From contig CM037868.1 of NCBI GenBank assembly GCA_021292105.1, positions 36,272,876-36,336,875 on the forward strand: a stretch of 64,000 nucleotides of DNA, given 5' to 3'. Every line of letters begins with the position of its first letter. The stretch's first letter is position 1. The DNA comes from Anadara kagoshimensis. Taxonomy: Eukaryota > Mollusca > Bivalvia > Arcoida > Arcidae. Made by a program: the position numbers and the translations under genes. Below the pieces are notes generated by a model, which ran no database searches, had not been told where the DNA came from, and saw only the letters and a program-made list of their open reading frames with translations. Below are positions 29,051 through 42,226 of the stretch, piece by piece.

Positions 29051-29944
29051 CGGCATAGTTCTTGTGAGGAAGTTTGTCAGATGGCTTACTAAATTGGGTT
29101 GTCGGGGTATCGATTCCTCCTTCATCCTTGAACCGAGCATCTCATTATAAATGAACGAATCTTGACTGGGATGTAAAACACGGGTCAATGAACGAATAAT
29201 CCCACTCACCACAGATTACAAGTCCACAAGTTTGTCAGATGGCTTACTGAATGATGTTTTTGGGAACTCGTACCCTCCTTTATCCCTAAACTGACCGCCT
29301 CCATATACATTGTACATTTTTGTAAATGAATGAATCTTGACTGGAACGTAATTAAACACCATTATCCCACTCAAGTCTGATTCAGCATATGGGCGAATTT
29401 CTATTGTCCCCCACCTTTCGAAGAGGGTGATATTAAATTCGAGTTTTCGTCGGCCCACAACCATGAAACACTATTTCACGAAACTTGGTGCAAAGTATCT
29501 ACATAGACAGAACATGCGCATATCGTTAACCCGGATTGGTTTGCTTATTTTTCTGGGAGTTATGGCCCTTTGAACATGAGTACAAATCACAAAAACTTGC
29601 TGGCGGGGGATAATTTGCTTGTGTGACTTTATTTTTATGCTGTATTTCATAATTTAATGTTGATGTCAAATACAAACATGAAATACACAAACAGTTATTA
29701 GTTGATTATATCACTGTTTTACTGTGATAAGAGGGCCATACAAGTTACGAATGATCTTTCCATAGTTTGTGACAATACAGACAGTCATGTACCGTGTGCT
29801 GATCAGGGCAACACAGGCACGTGTAGTAAGTAAAAGCCTGCACGTGTGTCTGTTTACAATTCGTTGGTAAATTTACTCTGAAATAACAAAATGTATACAG
29901 TTTACCAAAATATAAAATGTAAATACATAAATATTTTTCAAATA
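29051..29944. other. No gene seen
   Basis: There are SINE-tail-like pieces (TGAATCTTGACTGG near 29155 and 29330) and otherwise AT-rich sequence. Confidence 0.5.
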
Positions 29945-30110
29945 CAGTCGAGCCTGTCTATAAAGGCACCTAGGGAATCAGTAAAAGTGGCTTCTATGGA
30001 CAGGTGACCTGTATATACAGGTTTAAATGGCACGAATTGAAAGTCATTCGGGATACAAACTTACTGGCTTTGAAAACAATACATGTGCCGCTTAAATACA
30101 TAGCAGTTAC
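29945..30110 (+). repeat. R4 copy
   Basis: ACAGTCGAGCCTGTCTATAA through GGGATACAAACTTACTGGC. Confidence 0.65.
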
Positions 30111-30960
30111 CTTTAAGGCCGGGATGATTCTACATTACCACATTCGTTAAATGGTGCATGAAGTCTTAACATCCACATCATCCAGGGTCATTTTGACGCA
30201 GAAAAAATCAACTATAATGTGGAAAATTGCACTGTTATGTTTAAGATGACAACGCATCTGATACCTATAATTTCGAGTCCCAGTAAAGGTTTGTAGTGTG
30301 TGACCGAGCATTTCATCGTATTTTTTATTTTTCAGTCCACAGATTGATAAACAAATACGAAATTCCGATATATAGTGCGTCAAGTTTGACCTTAATGTCT
30401 GACCTTTAATTTGAATATTCAAACAGGTGTAATTTAAGGGTTACAGGGATTTATCAAGGGCCTAATTAGGGCCGAAATTCGGCCCCATTCCCATTAAAAA
30501 AAACATTGATTTTTTCCCAAAATGGGCTGTGAAAATCCCCAATTAGAAAATTGTACCAGATACATAGCTGAAGTCTGGCCATAAATGTGGCTGCTTTTCT
30601 CAATCTTCAATCAACTCAATACACTAAAAGCATTAAATTTAATCATTAATGGCATCAAAATGATGTCAAAGTTTTCCCAAAATAAGCAAAAATTTGATTG
30701 TTTTTCCCAATTTTTAGTTTAGGGCCTTTTCCCCAAAGACCCTGATAAATCCCTGGGTTATATATCGTTGATATGTAAGTATAGATAATAGTAATACTAG
30801 GTACCGGGTGTTTATGAAATAAAACATGTTGTCTTAAAGTCTTTTGACCCAATCTAGTATTCAAATTTAAGGTCAAACTTGATGTAGATTTCAAAATCAG
30901 TTGCGCTATTGAAACAGGATAAATGATCAACAATAGGCTAAGTATAGACTAAATGGAGAA
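30111..30960. other. R5 repeat pair with intervening sequence
   Basis: TATAGTGCGTCAAGTTTGAC (30372) and an inverted-type partner (TCAAATTTAAGGTCAAACTTGA, about 30858) bracket the region. The same family occurs at 44415-44650. A short internal repeat (GGGATTTATCAAGGGCC at 30448 and TGATAAATCCCTGGG at 30742) forms another inverted pair. No exon is supported. Confidence 0.5.
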
Positions 30961-30974
30961 GATAGAATATTGAT

Positions 30975-31050
30975 TGACGGACGGACAGACAAACAGATAG
31001 ATATATAGACAGACAGATAGATTGATAGATAGATAAATACTAGTAGATGG
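30975..31050. repeat. GATA/GACA microsatellite
   Basis: Degenerate GACAGATAGATA repeats. Confidence 0.85.
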
Positions 31051-31204
31051 GCGAATGGATATATAAATAAATCTACGTACTGAGTATGTTCACCGTCGAC
31101 TTCTGCCTCGCTGCAAAATAAACAGATTACACTACTTCAATCACAGTACACAGTAAAATATCTATCAGAGGTATAAAGTTCTTCACTCAACCTTTTCAGA
31201 ACTG

Positions 31205-33505
31205 TTATAAACATATTTTCGGTAATACCCCGACTGATTTCCAGAATCGCCTCATTAGGCATCCAATGCTTATCCTACAAAGGCAAACAGTTCAGAATAT
31301 AAACTCAAAAAAGTATTCACAGAACTTACCCTTCCGCAGCAACCGGCCTCACTTCCCTGTTGGGAGTTCAAGTGTTTAACCTAATTTACCTGTTCTAAGT
31401 TTTATTCTCTTGATTTTTGGATTTTGATTTGGAAATAGAGTGGTATTTTTGTTTTTGATGATATACATAAATTGAGAATCCTATGTTCATCCTTCGCTTG
31501 CTAACTGCTAACTCTTTTTGGTGAGACAGAGAAGATCTAGGTGACATTAGAAGAATTCCAGGATACTTACTCGCAGAAGTAAAGATAATCGCAGTTTCTA
31601 GTACCAGTATAGCCGAATCTTGATCTTGGAGTGGCGTTATTACTACATCGCTTGTCACTTGTTATAAGTTGACGTTTGTGACTGGGCTCATGCCAGTTAG
31701 CCGGGATTTCCCCTAGAAATGAATGTATGATTAAAAATAGAAAAAGTGGAAAAGGAGATGGCAGACGCCGATGAATATAGTCGGCGACCCGTCTCCAGGG
31801 TACAAAAGGAGCCATCCACGGGATGAACCAAGAGGGGCCAAAGATGAAGTATGGTGCTGATGCCAAGTTGGTGCCAGCGCTATGGATTTTGAATCATAAA
31901 AACGTAGGTGGGGTTATTTTATGCCCGTTCCGAATGAAGTAAAGTAGCCGAAAAAGGACTGAAATTAAAGGGGGGATGCTGACGTAAACGCCTACTCTGT
32001 TTCGATAAACATAGAGGAACTTTAAGGTGCGTCTAGTGGCCACCATAAAAACGGGAACTCTGGCTAAACGTCTTATTCGAGAAGACCCCCAAAGGTGTTT
32101 AGGAAATTATTAATTTAAAAGAATACCTTGTAAAATCTCAGCATTTTCGGGGATCTGTCGAATTTCGTATACAGGGAATCCAAAAGTGTGTATGAAATCT
32201 TTCATCTCCTGGCTCATACCAGAGTTCTCAAAGTCAAACTCATTATGGGCGTACCACTTGTGTATGATGGACTCCGCAGAGCTCCCGTCGACACTATCTT
32301 GGCCATGTTTCTATTAAAAAGAGAATCAAAAATCACAAAAACGCATCGCTAGATGGAAATTATTATTGTTCCGTGTCGGAAGTTTACGTGTTTAACTTAA
32401 TTTGTTTGTTTCAAAGTTGCAAAAAGAAGGTGCTTACCCTTCCGGAACACTCGGCCTCACTTCTCTGGTGGAAGTTCACGTGTCTAACCTGGTTTGTCAG
32501 TTCCAAAGTTTTTACTTTGCTTCTGGGTTGTGATTGGGACATTGATTAGTATGTTTGTTTTGCTTGGGGATTGTAGTTGGGACATGGATTAATATGTTTT
32601 CATTTATTTATTCATTAATATTCGGTTTGATTAAATTTAATTTTTTCTGACATGGAGGATATACTTAAAAGATTGTTATTGTATCAGGTTGAACTGTCTG
32701 AGTTCTTGGTGCCATAAAACAGGATTGTTGTTTCTCTGGTATACAGAATACTTACCCACATAGAGGACACACTAAGGATAGTTCTTGTTGCATCAGGATA
32801 AATGGTTCTGTTGAGTGGCGCTACAAAACAGGTTTGTTTCTCTGGTAAACAGAATACTTCTATTCCCTGCAAAAAAAAGAAAGGCTAACTTCATTTTTAC
32901 CACTACCGGCTTTTCTTTTCTATGCAGTTACTATACCTGCTTCTCCTGGTGGATTTGTTAAAAAATTAAAACGCTATGGTAGGGCTTGTTCCCACTACGG
33001 ACAACATGTGATAAGATTGGTCTACTGTAACATGGGCCGCCGGGTAACCACAATAAAATTCTTATACAGTCCAACCTGCCTTAAAGGCCACCTCTATATA
33101 ATGGCCACCTGCTTATAAAGGCTAGTGAAATTGTATCCCAATTGTTCTTTATTCTTATTATTTCAACCTGGATAAAGGCCACCTGCACATATATGCCACT
33201 TTTACTGGTTCCTTTGGGTGGCCTTTATAGACAGGTTTGACTGTACTTTTACTGGTTCCCTTGGGTGGCCTTTATAGACAGGTTTGACTGTACTTTTACT
33301 GGTTCCCTTGGGTGGCCTTTATAGACAGGTTTGACTAATTGTTCATGAAGTTTGGTTAACTTACCAAGTTAAAATCCTGCATCTTTCTACTCTCCAGCAC
33401 GTTGTTGTGTTTGGGGTTGTTGTAATACACGTGGTTTTTATACATGTCCGCCTCTATGTGCTGATCAAACCGGGCTGAATCTTCTTTCACGTGGATCCGA
33501 AATTT
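31205..33505 (-). CDS. BRICHOS-domain protein, last five exons
   Basis: Exons (5' to 3' on the minus strand) are 33365-33505, 32756-32866, 32127-32310, 31571-31712 and 31205-31274. All have GT-AG borders and consistent phases, giving 215 codons plus stop at 31205. BRICHOS proteins are usually type II membrane precursors whose BRICHOS domain acts as a chaperone in the secretory pathway. The signs here are KFRIHVKEDSARFDQHIEAD, a MQDFN loop, then VFCLPEKQTCFVAPLNRTIYP, the Cys-centred strand typical of chondromodulin/tenomodulin-like proteins. A Cys-containing C-terminal peptide follows (YTGTRNCDYLYFCE and a short end). The 5' exons with the expected membrane anchor are not identified; a possible donor lies near 35339. 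The family call is by eye. Confidence 0.7.
32365..32605 (+). repeat. R1 copies in a BRICHOS intron
   Basis: Two overlapping R1 3' parts (CTTACCCTTCCGGAACACTC, TTGCTTCTGGGTTGTGATTG). Confidence 0.7.
33066..33345. repeat. R4 copy with tandem end
   Basis: The R4 body is followed by three copies of a 48-bp unit (GGTGGCCTTTATAGACAGGT). Confidence 0.8.
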
Positions 33506-33689
33506 CTGTAAAATCGTTAAATAATTATATGAATATAGTTTGAACTTATCTGAGAGAGTAAGAATTATCACTTGTCTGTTTTCAAATATAAGGTGTAATT
33601 ATATATAACTTTCGAATATACGAAACCGTGAGATCATGTGTGTGCTGTGAGAGTTGGTCAACTTGCAGAGAGAGATAGTGTTTACTCTT

Positions 33690-34178
33690 TTAAGCCCCTC
33701 TCACAATTGGCGCACGAGCAAAATATTCGTGCGGCCGATAATTTTTGATTTGGATCGTAAATTGATGACGAATTTACGATTATATAATTAATCGTAATTA
33801 AAAAGTATTCGTACGAAATTAGCACGATTTATTAAAACGATCTTTGTGCGATGCAAACGCATTAAGTCTTACTATATATCGCGTTAAATGCGACTGCTGT
33901 ACAGTGTGTTGTAAGATAATGTGATACAATCACGCCAGTGATCAGGTGATCGAACGACTGAATGTGCGCCAATGCGATTGGACATGCGGCGATAATTTGG
34001 ATCACATCCGGTCACGTCTGAATAGTTTGCATGTCCACTATTTTGAGGAGACTTGATGCGACCACTAAAACGCATGCATGGAATGCGCGGCATCGTTGCG
34101 AGAGTTTGGGCCAAGCTAAAACATTCCGTTTGCAAAGTGTTGTAAAGTGTTTGTGTGCCAATTGTGAAAGGGGCTTTA
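33690..34178. mobile_element. MITE with AGCCCCTCTCACAATTGGC ends
   Basis: TTAAGCCCCTCTCACAATTG at the left and CAATTGTGAAAGGGGCTTTAA at the right are inverted copies about 490 bp apart, flanked by TTAA-like sequence. It contains no ORF. Confidence 0.75.
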
Positions 34179-34261
34179 ATAAAAAAAATTAAATATTGGG
34201 TGTAGCTATAGGTAACTGAGACCACGAGAGAGAGAGAGAGGGGGGGGAAGACAGAGAGTTG

Positions 34262-34595
34262 AGTTGAGTAATGGTTTTTAACGTCCCTGTTAAGAATATT
34301 TCACTTTTATCGAGATGTCGCCAGCTATAGACGAAGGTGCAGAAATTTTGCCTGTCCGTTGCGTTGCACAGCAGGGTTCTTTATCGTGCAAAGCCTACCA
34401 AAACACTGGAACTCGTTTATTTTAAGTTTCCATCCGAAAGAACCGTGACTTTCATTCCGTAATGCCGAGTATTTGGCGAAAGAACAGTCACTACCCACTT
34501 TTAAGTCTTGGGTCAGACCCGGCCGGGGTTCGAACACACGACCTTCCACTTATATTACCAAGCGAGCACTCTACCAACTGAGCTACCACAGTGAT
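34262..34595 (-). mobile_element. SINE A copy
   Basis: Antisense: the tail at 34262, the body (CAGTCACTACCCACTTTTAAG), the B-box complement and the head ACTGAGCTACCACAGTG. GA microsatellites flank it (34225-34245 and 34599-34619). Confidence 0.85.
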
Positions 34596-34935
34596 CACGA
34601 GAGAGAGAGAGAGAGAGAGCAATACTTGCAGCAGTTTCATGATCCGACAAAACCAAGCCCAGCAAACAGGTAGATAATATTCGTAATAACATTTGAAGAT
34701 TCCTGTAAATAATAAAAATAAAGGTACTTTTCAAAATTTAATAATAATAATAATAATGATAATTAATTTTATTATAGTCTCATCATAATATATACAACAT
34801 ATAAAACATTATAAGCACATATAAAATATATAAATATGCCACTAATAATGCATTATTGATTGTCAAGAGTTTTCTGCTTTTTCTGACACTTAGTCATTAC
34901 GTCATTAAAAAAATTAAAAACGAAGGTTCTGATCT

Positions 34936-34986
34936 TATTATTATTATTATAATTATTGCTGTTGCTGTTATTGTTGTTGTTGTTGC

Positions 34987-35032
<46 letters not shown>

Positions 35033-35064
35033 GCTGTTATTGTTGTTGTTGTTGTTGTTGTTGC

Positions 35065-35110
<46 letters not shown>

Positions 35111-35230
35111 GCTGTTGTTGATGTTGTTGTTGTTGCTGTTGCTGTTGTTGTTGTTGATGTTGTTGTTGTTGCTGTTATTGTTGTTGTTGTTGTTGTTGTT
35201 GCTGTTATTGTTGTTGTTGTTGTTGCTGTT

Positions 35231-35261
<31 letters not shown>

Positions 35262-35290
35262 CTGTTGTGTGTTGTTGTTGTTGTTGTTAA
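34936..35290. repeat. (TTG)n/(CAA)n trinucleotide array
   Basis: About 118 triplets of TTG with scattered CTG, ATG and ATT. It gives poly-Leu, poly-Val or poly-Asn ORFs that have no start or exon context. Confidence 0.95.
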
Positions 35291-35930
35291 CCAGATCCAC
35301 AGGTAATAACCATTATAATGTAAACCAAAGTAACTTACCATCTCCGGTTTGATTGGAGATGTTCATATAGTCGGCCTTTGTGATTTAGCACGCAACTAGA
35401 CACCTCAAAACTTTGTAATTTAATTGACCATTATTGTTGAAGGAAACAAGTAAACCTGTTCATTTATATCGAAGCTTTTCTGAGCAAAAGAAATCACATA
35501 TGAAATGGTTCGATGACATTTACTCATGAAAATTTCGGGACATTATTTTACATATACGAGCAAAGTAATCACACAAGGAAGTAGCTTAGTTCTTTATGTC
35601 AAACCTGTCTATAAAGGCCAGCCAAAGGAACCAGTAAAAGTGACCTTTATGGGTAGGTAGCCTTTATATACATGTTAAAATAATATGAATAAAGAACAAT
35701 CGGGTTACAATTATACTGGCCTTTATAAGCAGGTGGTCCTTATATAGAGGTGGCCTTTAAGGCAGGTCGGACTGTATACCGAAGCTTTTCTGAACAATAT
35801 AAATCACATATGGAATGGTTCGGTGAAATTTATTCATGAAAATTCCGGGACGTTTGCAAAGTAACCACACAAGTAAGTAGCTTAGTTCTTGATGCCAAAA
35901 AACCTGGTCCACTGCAGTAAGGTGTGTGGT
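35291..35930. other. Gene-free; contains R4 at 35598-35778
   Basis: GGAACCAGTAAAAGTGACC... to GGACTGTATACC is an R4 copy. A sequence block (CGAAGCTTTTCTGA...GGAATGGTTCG) on each side of it is duplicated (35471 and 35781), so R4 lies between two halves of a direct repeat. Confidence 0.55.
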
Positions 35931-35934
35931 TTTC

Positions 35935-36281
35935 TTTTTATATTGTTTGTTCAATAGTCAGTAATATTTTACTTTATTCTATTTATTTATTTTTTATTCA
36001 TTTATTTATTTAGATGTATTTATTTAATCATTTACTATTTATTTATAATAAATTTTATTTCAATTTATTTTATTTTATCTTTCTTTAGATGTATTTATTT
36101 ATATATTATAAATTTTATTTATGTATTTTTTTTATTTACAGGTATTTATTTATTTAATTTTTTCTAATTTATTTTTATTTATTTATTTACATGTATTTAT
36201 TTATTTATTTATTATAAATTTTATAGATTTACATGTATTTATTTATTTACTTATTTTTTAATTAATTTATTATAAATAAAG

Positions 36282-36320
<39 letters not shown>
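35935..36320. repeat. (TTTA)n microsatellite
   Basis: Imperfect TTTA/TTTATTTA repeat with TACATGTATTTA interruptions. Confidence 0.9.
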
Positions 36321-36639
36321 CCAGAGAATATAAGTGTACTTACCTCAGTTAAGTTACGTTTGCAATGACATCTCAAACACTGTATTTATACTTTATACGA
36401 GTCATCTAAATTAGGTAACTGGTTTGATAACCTTTTTTATCTTTTCTGAAAATTCCTATTTCTCAATGCTGCACCTTAAACACATTGGTAACTGTTTTTT
36501 GTTAGTGTACTTTTGGTCTAGAAGGCCCTGGCGTGTCTTCATAGCATCTTTTACATAGAGTACTCTTTCTTTCGACGCATAGAAAAAAATCGCCGCATTC
36601 TGTCATTTGTAATATCAATAATATTTTGATATCATTCTG

Positions 36640-36686
<47 letters not shown>

Positions 36687-36690
36687 TATA
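36640..36690. repeat. (AT)n microsatellite
   Basis: About 20 AT dinucleotides. Confidence 0.95.
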
Positions 36691-37795
36691 GTTGAAGTGA
36701 CAATTTTTTTATCCTGTATAGAATATGCAAGTAGAGCATGTTTATGTTGTTTTCATATGTTTTTAAATTAATATGCCACTGGATATGTCACTTAGATATC
36801 TGAAATCATTTTTGAGAAATATTTAAAATTGTAAATATAGTATGATTTTTAATTGACATTTTGGGACCTCCGCGGCAAAACAGTTTTTGCTGTGAGGACT
36901 GAACAAAATTTAAAATAAAGTTTTTTAATCAATGAGGAAAAGATCAATCTAGTGCATAGGGGCCAGAGTTTGTTAAAGAAATACGAAATTTTTTAAACTG
37001 GACAATTTATGGTTGAAGTCTTTTACGATCTTTTGTCTTCTAAAAATGCGTGTACCAGGCGTGATATTTATATTCTCCACCAAACACTCTACTTGCTAAA
37101 CTTTATTTAACCCCCCCCCCCTTAATATGTCACGACTATTGTTACACGGGGCATTGGTTTTAACTTTCACGGATCTCTTCTGGAAGACGTTAGCACCGAT
37201 ATGGTCACAGGGGTCATTCATTCAGAAACTAAACACTTAGCAAGAATGCTTGGAAGTTTCAGGACATATTTAAACACACCTTCAAAGTGCAAACACAGCA
37301 ATTTTTCAAATGTTAAACACCCGAGTCTTTAATCATAATAAGACTACTTTACAATGCCATTGGTGTTTTGACTCTCTCCCTCTCACAAACTGACGTCGTT
37401 CAAGATTTCCAGCTGCCAGCATTCTCATGCATTGTGATATATTTATTTTCTATTAGGCCATAGAGTTAAAAGTGCATGAAATACAGTAGGTGCATAAGTA
37501 ATGAGACAGTTAAATAGGCTGCCCCCGGTTTTACAATCATTCTTTAGCCAAGATTTTTCTTATCTTAAATTTAGCAAATTTTGGTTATCTATTTTTGGAA
37601 ATACTGATGAATATTTTTTGTCAAAACTAAATGTAAATGTTTTAATCTGGAAGTGATCTTTAAAATGACACCCTTAAATTCCTGAATATCTTGAAAATTA
37701 ACAAAATTATAAAATTTGTAATTTTGCAAAATTTAAGTTAAGGAAAATCTTAGTTAAGTAATGATTGTGAAAACGGGGCTTGATTTTATAATTTA
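36691..37795. other. No gene seen
   Basis: AT-rich sequence with a C10 run near 37110. Within 37540-37790 an imperfect inverted pair (GATTTTTCTTATCTTAAATTTAG and TTTAAGTTAAGGAAAATC) suggests another MITE. Confidence 0.5.
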
Positions 37796-37796
37796 A

Positions 37797-37990
37797 GGGG
37801 CCCGCTGTGGTCAAGTGGTATGCAACGTTAGCATGTATATAGGTCGCTGTGCATCTAACCGACTATAGGTTCGGATCCCACTCGGGCAGATTATAGTGTT
37901 GTCTGGAGAGGTATAGTGACCGAGTCGACCTGAGAAAGACAAAACTTATCAGTTCGTTTGCGAAGGTTGGTGGTTTTTGTCATATATTGT
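37797..37990 (+). mobile_element. tRNA-like SINE, family B
   Basis: CCGCTGTGGTCAAGTGGTAT (A box) and TATAGGTTCGGATCCCACTC (B box) lie 70 bp apart and are followed by an unrelated tail. Confidence 0.6.
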
Positions 37991-38284
37991 TTTAATGTAA
38001 TATACTGAAACCGGATCTGTTCATATCCATTTCTTGTCCTTTTTAGATTGTAGTATAAGAGTATGACTTCCTACATCAACATCTGTCCATTGTAACTGAT
38101 AACAGAACAGTATCTTCAGTATAGGGTATTCCGTTTTCCTCCACTCTCTCAGAATTAAAAAGAATCTTCTTGACTTGGACGTAAAATTCAATGCATTACT
38201 CCTCTCCACTGTATAGCTAGCGATAAGATGCAACTCAATCACATTGAGCCGGTTAAACTCTTTTTGATAAATTCTGTAGGACTT

Positions 38285-39250
38285 GCCCTTTCTGAGCACA
38301 CGCTCTCAATTCCCAGGCGGCAGTTGACATGTTTAACTTACTTAGTTTGTCAGTTTCAAAGTTTTTATTTTGCTTTTGGATTGTAATTTGGTCTTGTTAG
38401 GTTTGTTTTTGATAATTAAATTACAGTAAAACCTCGATCCATCGCCAACATTCGTTCAGTCAAACTTTGGTGGCCGTGCTATAAAGGGGTTGGCGATAAA
38501 TAGAGGGAGACGTTTAAAGAAAAACATAAACAAAATGGATTTTGGTACTCCAAAATAGTGTGGCGATAAACGAGGTGGCAAAGTTATCGAGCGGCATCAT
38601 AACGAGGTTTAACTGTATATGGCTTGCAATTTTAACACAGGCTTTTGATATCTGTCAACAAAGACGGCATAATAGCTTTTCAGTTTGTAAAATAGTGGCT
38701 GTAGTAGACAAACTGTGGTTAAGGCTGTGCATGAGGAATTGTTGTCCTAAAGTAGATGTCCGGTTGTACTGGAGAAAGTTTCAGGTACGTATTCTGATGT
38801 CTACAGCCGTCATCACAAAATGGTGTATTAATATCGACCGTTATATATATTATACCGGATATATTTGATATCCCATAGTTCCATATTCCTTTCAGTTGTG
38901 GTTGGTGTAGCTTGCTAGACAGGAAATGCTTCCCCTTCTAGAACATCTGGCCTCACTTCCAGGGTGAAAGTGTAACTTAGTTTGTCAGAAACTCCAATGT
39001 TAAATCTGGAGAGACAATAAATCCTTAAACTCAACAGATATATTAAGATAACGTTCTAGCTCTTGATAATCCACAATTTGAAGAACTAGTGAGCTTCAAA
39101 TAAACGGTAGGGGCTAATTCTGCTTCATAATCGGATTTGAAACTCAACTGGTGGAAGTTCACGCGTCTAACCTAACTTGTCAGTTCCAAAGTTTTTACTT
39201 TGCTTCTGGATTGTGATTCGGAAATGGATTAGTATGTTTGTTTTTGATTA
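38285..39250. repeat. Three R1 fragments and a MITE
   Basis: R1 3' parts lie at 38285-38423, 38865-39010 and 39145-39250. Between them (38424-38616) is a MITE with TACAGTAAAACCTCG and CGAGGTTTAACTGTA ends and internal TGGCGATAAA words. Confidence 0.7.
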
Positions 39251-39582
39251 TGACACTCATGAACGCTTGCAATTGAAGTTTTATGACAAGCGCACTGAGT
39301 TCAATTTTTCTATGGCTAATTTTCTATTTCTTTGCATCAATATACCTGCTTCTCCTACTTACGACGTATAACATGACGTCACTGTCACCTGTCGTGCAAT
39401 GATAACAGAAACTATCTGACCAATCAAAATACTTGACACAAAAGAGAATCTACTGATATATCAATATTTTATCAGTATGTGTGGGGTATATCTCAAATGT
39501 AAAATAATATTTCATTACAGGATCATATATCAAAACACGTAGATTACAATTAGTTAGTGATTAACACCCAGGACTACAAGGT

Positions 39583-39584
<2 letters not shown>

Positions 39585-39624
<40 letters not shown>

Positions 39625-39663
39625 GTAAGTAATTTACAAATTTACATCCGGAGCTACAAGGTT

Positions 39664-39722
<59 letters not shown>

Positions 39723-39847
39723 AAGTAATTTACAAATTTACATCCGGAGCTACAAGGTTTACTCTCTCTCTCTCTCGTAATTTACACCCGAGTTACAAGG
39801 TTTACTCTCTCTCTCTCTCTCGTAATTTACATCCGAATTACAAGGTT

Positions 39848-39902
<55 letters not shown>

Positions 39903-39943
39903 CTCTCTCGCATCAGTAATTTACACCCGAGTTACAAGGTTTA

Positions 39944-39974
<31 letters not shown>

Positions 39975-40002
39975 CAGTAATTTACACCCGAATTACAAGG
40001 TT

Positions 40003-40039
<37 letters not shown>

Positions 40040-40067
40040 CAGTAATTTACACCCGAATTACAAGGTT

Positions 40068-40114
<47 letters not shown>

Positions 40115-40230
40115 CAGTAATTTACACCCGAATTACAAGGTTTATTCTCGCATATTAGTAATTTACATCCGGAGCTACAAGGTATACTCTCTTTCTCTGC
40201 CTCTGTTATTTACACCTGGATTACAAGGTA

Positions 40231-40282
<52 letters not shown>

Positions 40283-40286
40283 GTAA

Positions 40287-40340
<54 letters not shown>
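39585..40340. repeat. Compound (CT)n / TTTACACCCGAATTACAAGG array
   Basis: About ten units, each a CT run of 7-30 dinucleotides followed by a spacer with AGTAATTTACACCCGA and ATTACAAGGTTTA. CT length varies strongly between units. A single related unit is at 42165-42225. Confidence 0.95.
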
Positions 40341-40719
40341 CTACGTCTTATTATTTCAGTTTGTACTTCGGATCATCCCATATTTTAATACGTTATCCGT
40401 TGATTTTATATCGTACTTATTTCATTATCAGCCTGTCAATCGTTTATAAATACGTAAATGTATAGATACGACTGATTCTCCGAATTCTATTTTCATATTT
40501 AGTCCTTTATTTAAATTATGACTCAAACGAAAAGCTATATTTGAAGCTGTGCGTAATGACTTCAATTTTTCTATTGTCCATTTCGTTTTCTATTCAGTAT
40601 TGTATGAACCTGCTTCCCTTAAACCTCTATTTTCACAATCAATACGCAGTGGTAGAGCTTGTTCAAACTTTATACAAGTTGCTAACAAGAAAATCGTTGA
40701 TGTACAAATATTGCAAGCC

Positions 40720-41100
40720 TAGGTTGGTTGGTTGGTTGAATGTTGCTTAACGTCGCATCAGCAATTTTTCAGCTATTTGCGACGAGAACTATTTTATTAA
40801 TCTCTATGGATTAAACCATGAACAATTTTGTGTATGCATATGAAATGCGAGTGTGTTGTATGGTCTGCCTTGTACTAGCGCGCACTCAGGGCGACTTTAA
40901 GGTGCTAGCTCACACAGTCAGTACGCCACAGACAAGCGGCAACTCTCCCAGTCCATTATACTGATGCCAGGTGAATCAGTAAAGGCCAACGACAAGGAAA
41001 ATTCACTTTCCCACATGTTGTCCAAGCGGGACTCGAACTCACAGCGGTGAGAGACCCTGGATTTCATTGAAGACTGACATCTTATCCATTAGGCCTAGGC
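40720..41100 (-). mobile_element. tRNA-like SINE, family C
   Basis: The minus-strand head is tRNA-like (TAATGGATAAGATGTCAG with GAGTTCGAGTCCCGC). The body has GTCGCACTGAGTGCGCGC-type sequence, and the tail is TTAACGTCGCATCAGC. A plus-strand copy lies at 50525-50840. Confidence 0.7.
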
Positions 41101-42160
41101 TTATAAAGGTCCTTTACAAGGTTTATAACTGTCATCAAACTACTGTTGATAAACACTACTGTCAGAGCCCGTCTGTTTGTGAATTACGTTTTCTTCCTAA
41201 TAGAAAACCAAATAAATATAGAATAATACATGGTGAAATCCATATCATATGCCATATCTGACCGAGACCCCCATATCAGACCGAGGGGTTTAGCCCGAGG
41301 TTTGATATTGGTCGAGGACTGATATGGCATGATATGCATGTCACCATGTTCTATTCTGTTTATCATAAACTTAATTTTTTACCATTTAAAACAAATACAT
41401 GCATTAAATACAGACATTTCTCAAGTTCAACTTGGCGGCAGACTATTATGCATTCCTCCAAATAATCCCATTCGCTAATATTCCTTCGCGGGCGACCTTT
41501 ATTTATAAGGCGTAAAGATGCAATCGAAGAATTTACTAATTGATATAGTGATTATTATCAATTTTTATCCAGATATATTTGGTTTTCTGTAGAAATAAAG
41601 CGTTATTCATTGTCACAAACAGACCGGCTCTGACAGTAGTATGATGTCTCTGTAAAAATAGCACTGGATATATATATATGTGACTTCTAATAGTATCATG
41701 TCCCTTCCATTCTGAAATTTGATTACACACGTGGCGGTATAATGTCGGTTTAACGGGACAACGTCATTTTATTTGTTTCCAGACGATAGGAAATATGTGT
41801 CCCGCACAAACGTTAGAGGGTATCACGTGGTATCTAAGCGGCGAACCCCATTTTGCGTAAAATGTCACATTCATCCATTTTTCTATAACAACAAAAAAAA
41901 GCTATTTTCATTTCATATTATTCAATTTATAGAAATTTTTTATCAACAATTGAAACAAAAGAACAGCCGTAGCAAGCAAGCAAAAAAAAGCATGACAATG
42001 GCGTATCTATGAGTTATGAGTCATCTATAATAACATGACGTCATTGTCACCTTTTATGATTATGTAACCTTTTTATCAGAAAATATCTGGCTAAGGGTAT
42101 ATATCCTAACTTTAAATGATATAAGATTAGAGGATTACAACACGTAGTCTATCACTTAAT
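41101..42160. other. No gene seen
   Basis: An imperfect palindrome at 41230-41350 (ATACATGGTGAAATCCATAT... against ATGCATGTCACCATGTTC) and an R1 fragment near 41650-41760 are the only structures noticed. Confidence 0.5.
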
Positions 42161-42164
42161 AATT

Positions 42165-42184
42165 TACACCCGAGACTACAAGGT

Positions 42185-42226
<42 letters not shown>

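Noticed and set aside
30147-30422. 91-residue minus-strand ORF downstream of the BRICHOS gene
   Set aside because: It has plausible composition but no splice connection to the gene, whose last exon ends at 31205. Part lies in the R5 repeat.
34853-35341. 162-residue poly-Asn ORF (minus) and poly-Leu/poly-Val ORFs (plus)
   Set aside because: They are translations of the TTG trinucleotide array. No start context, splice site or flanking domain supports them.
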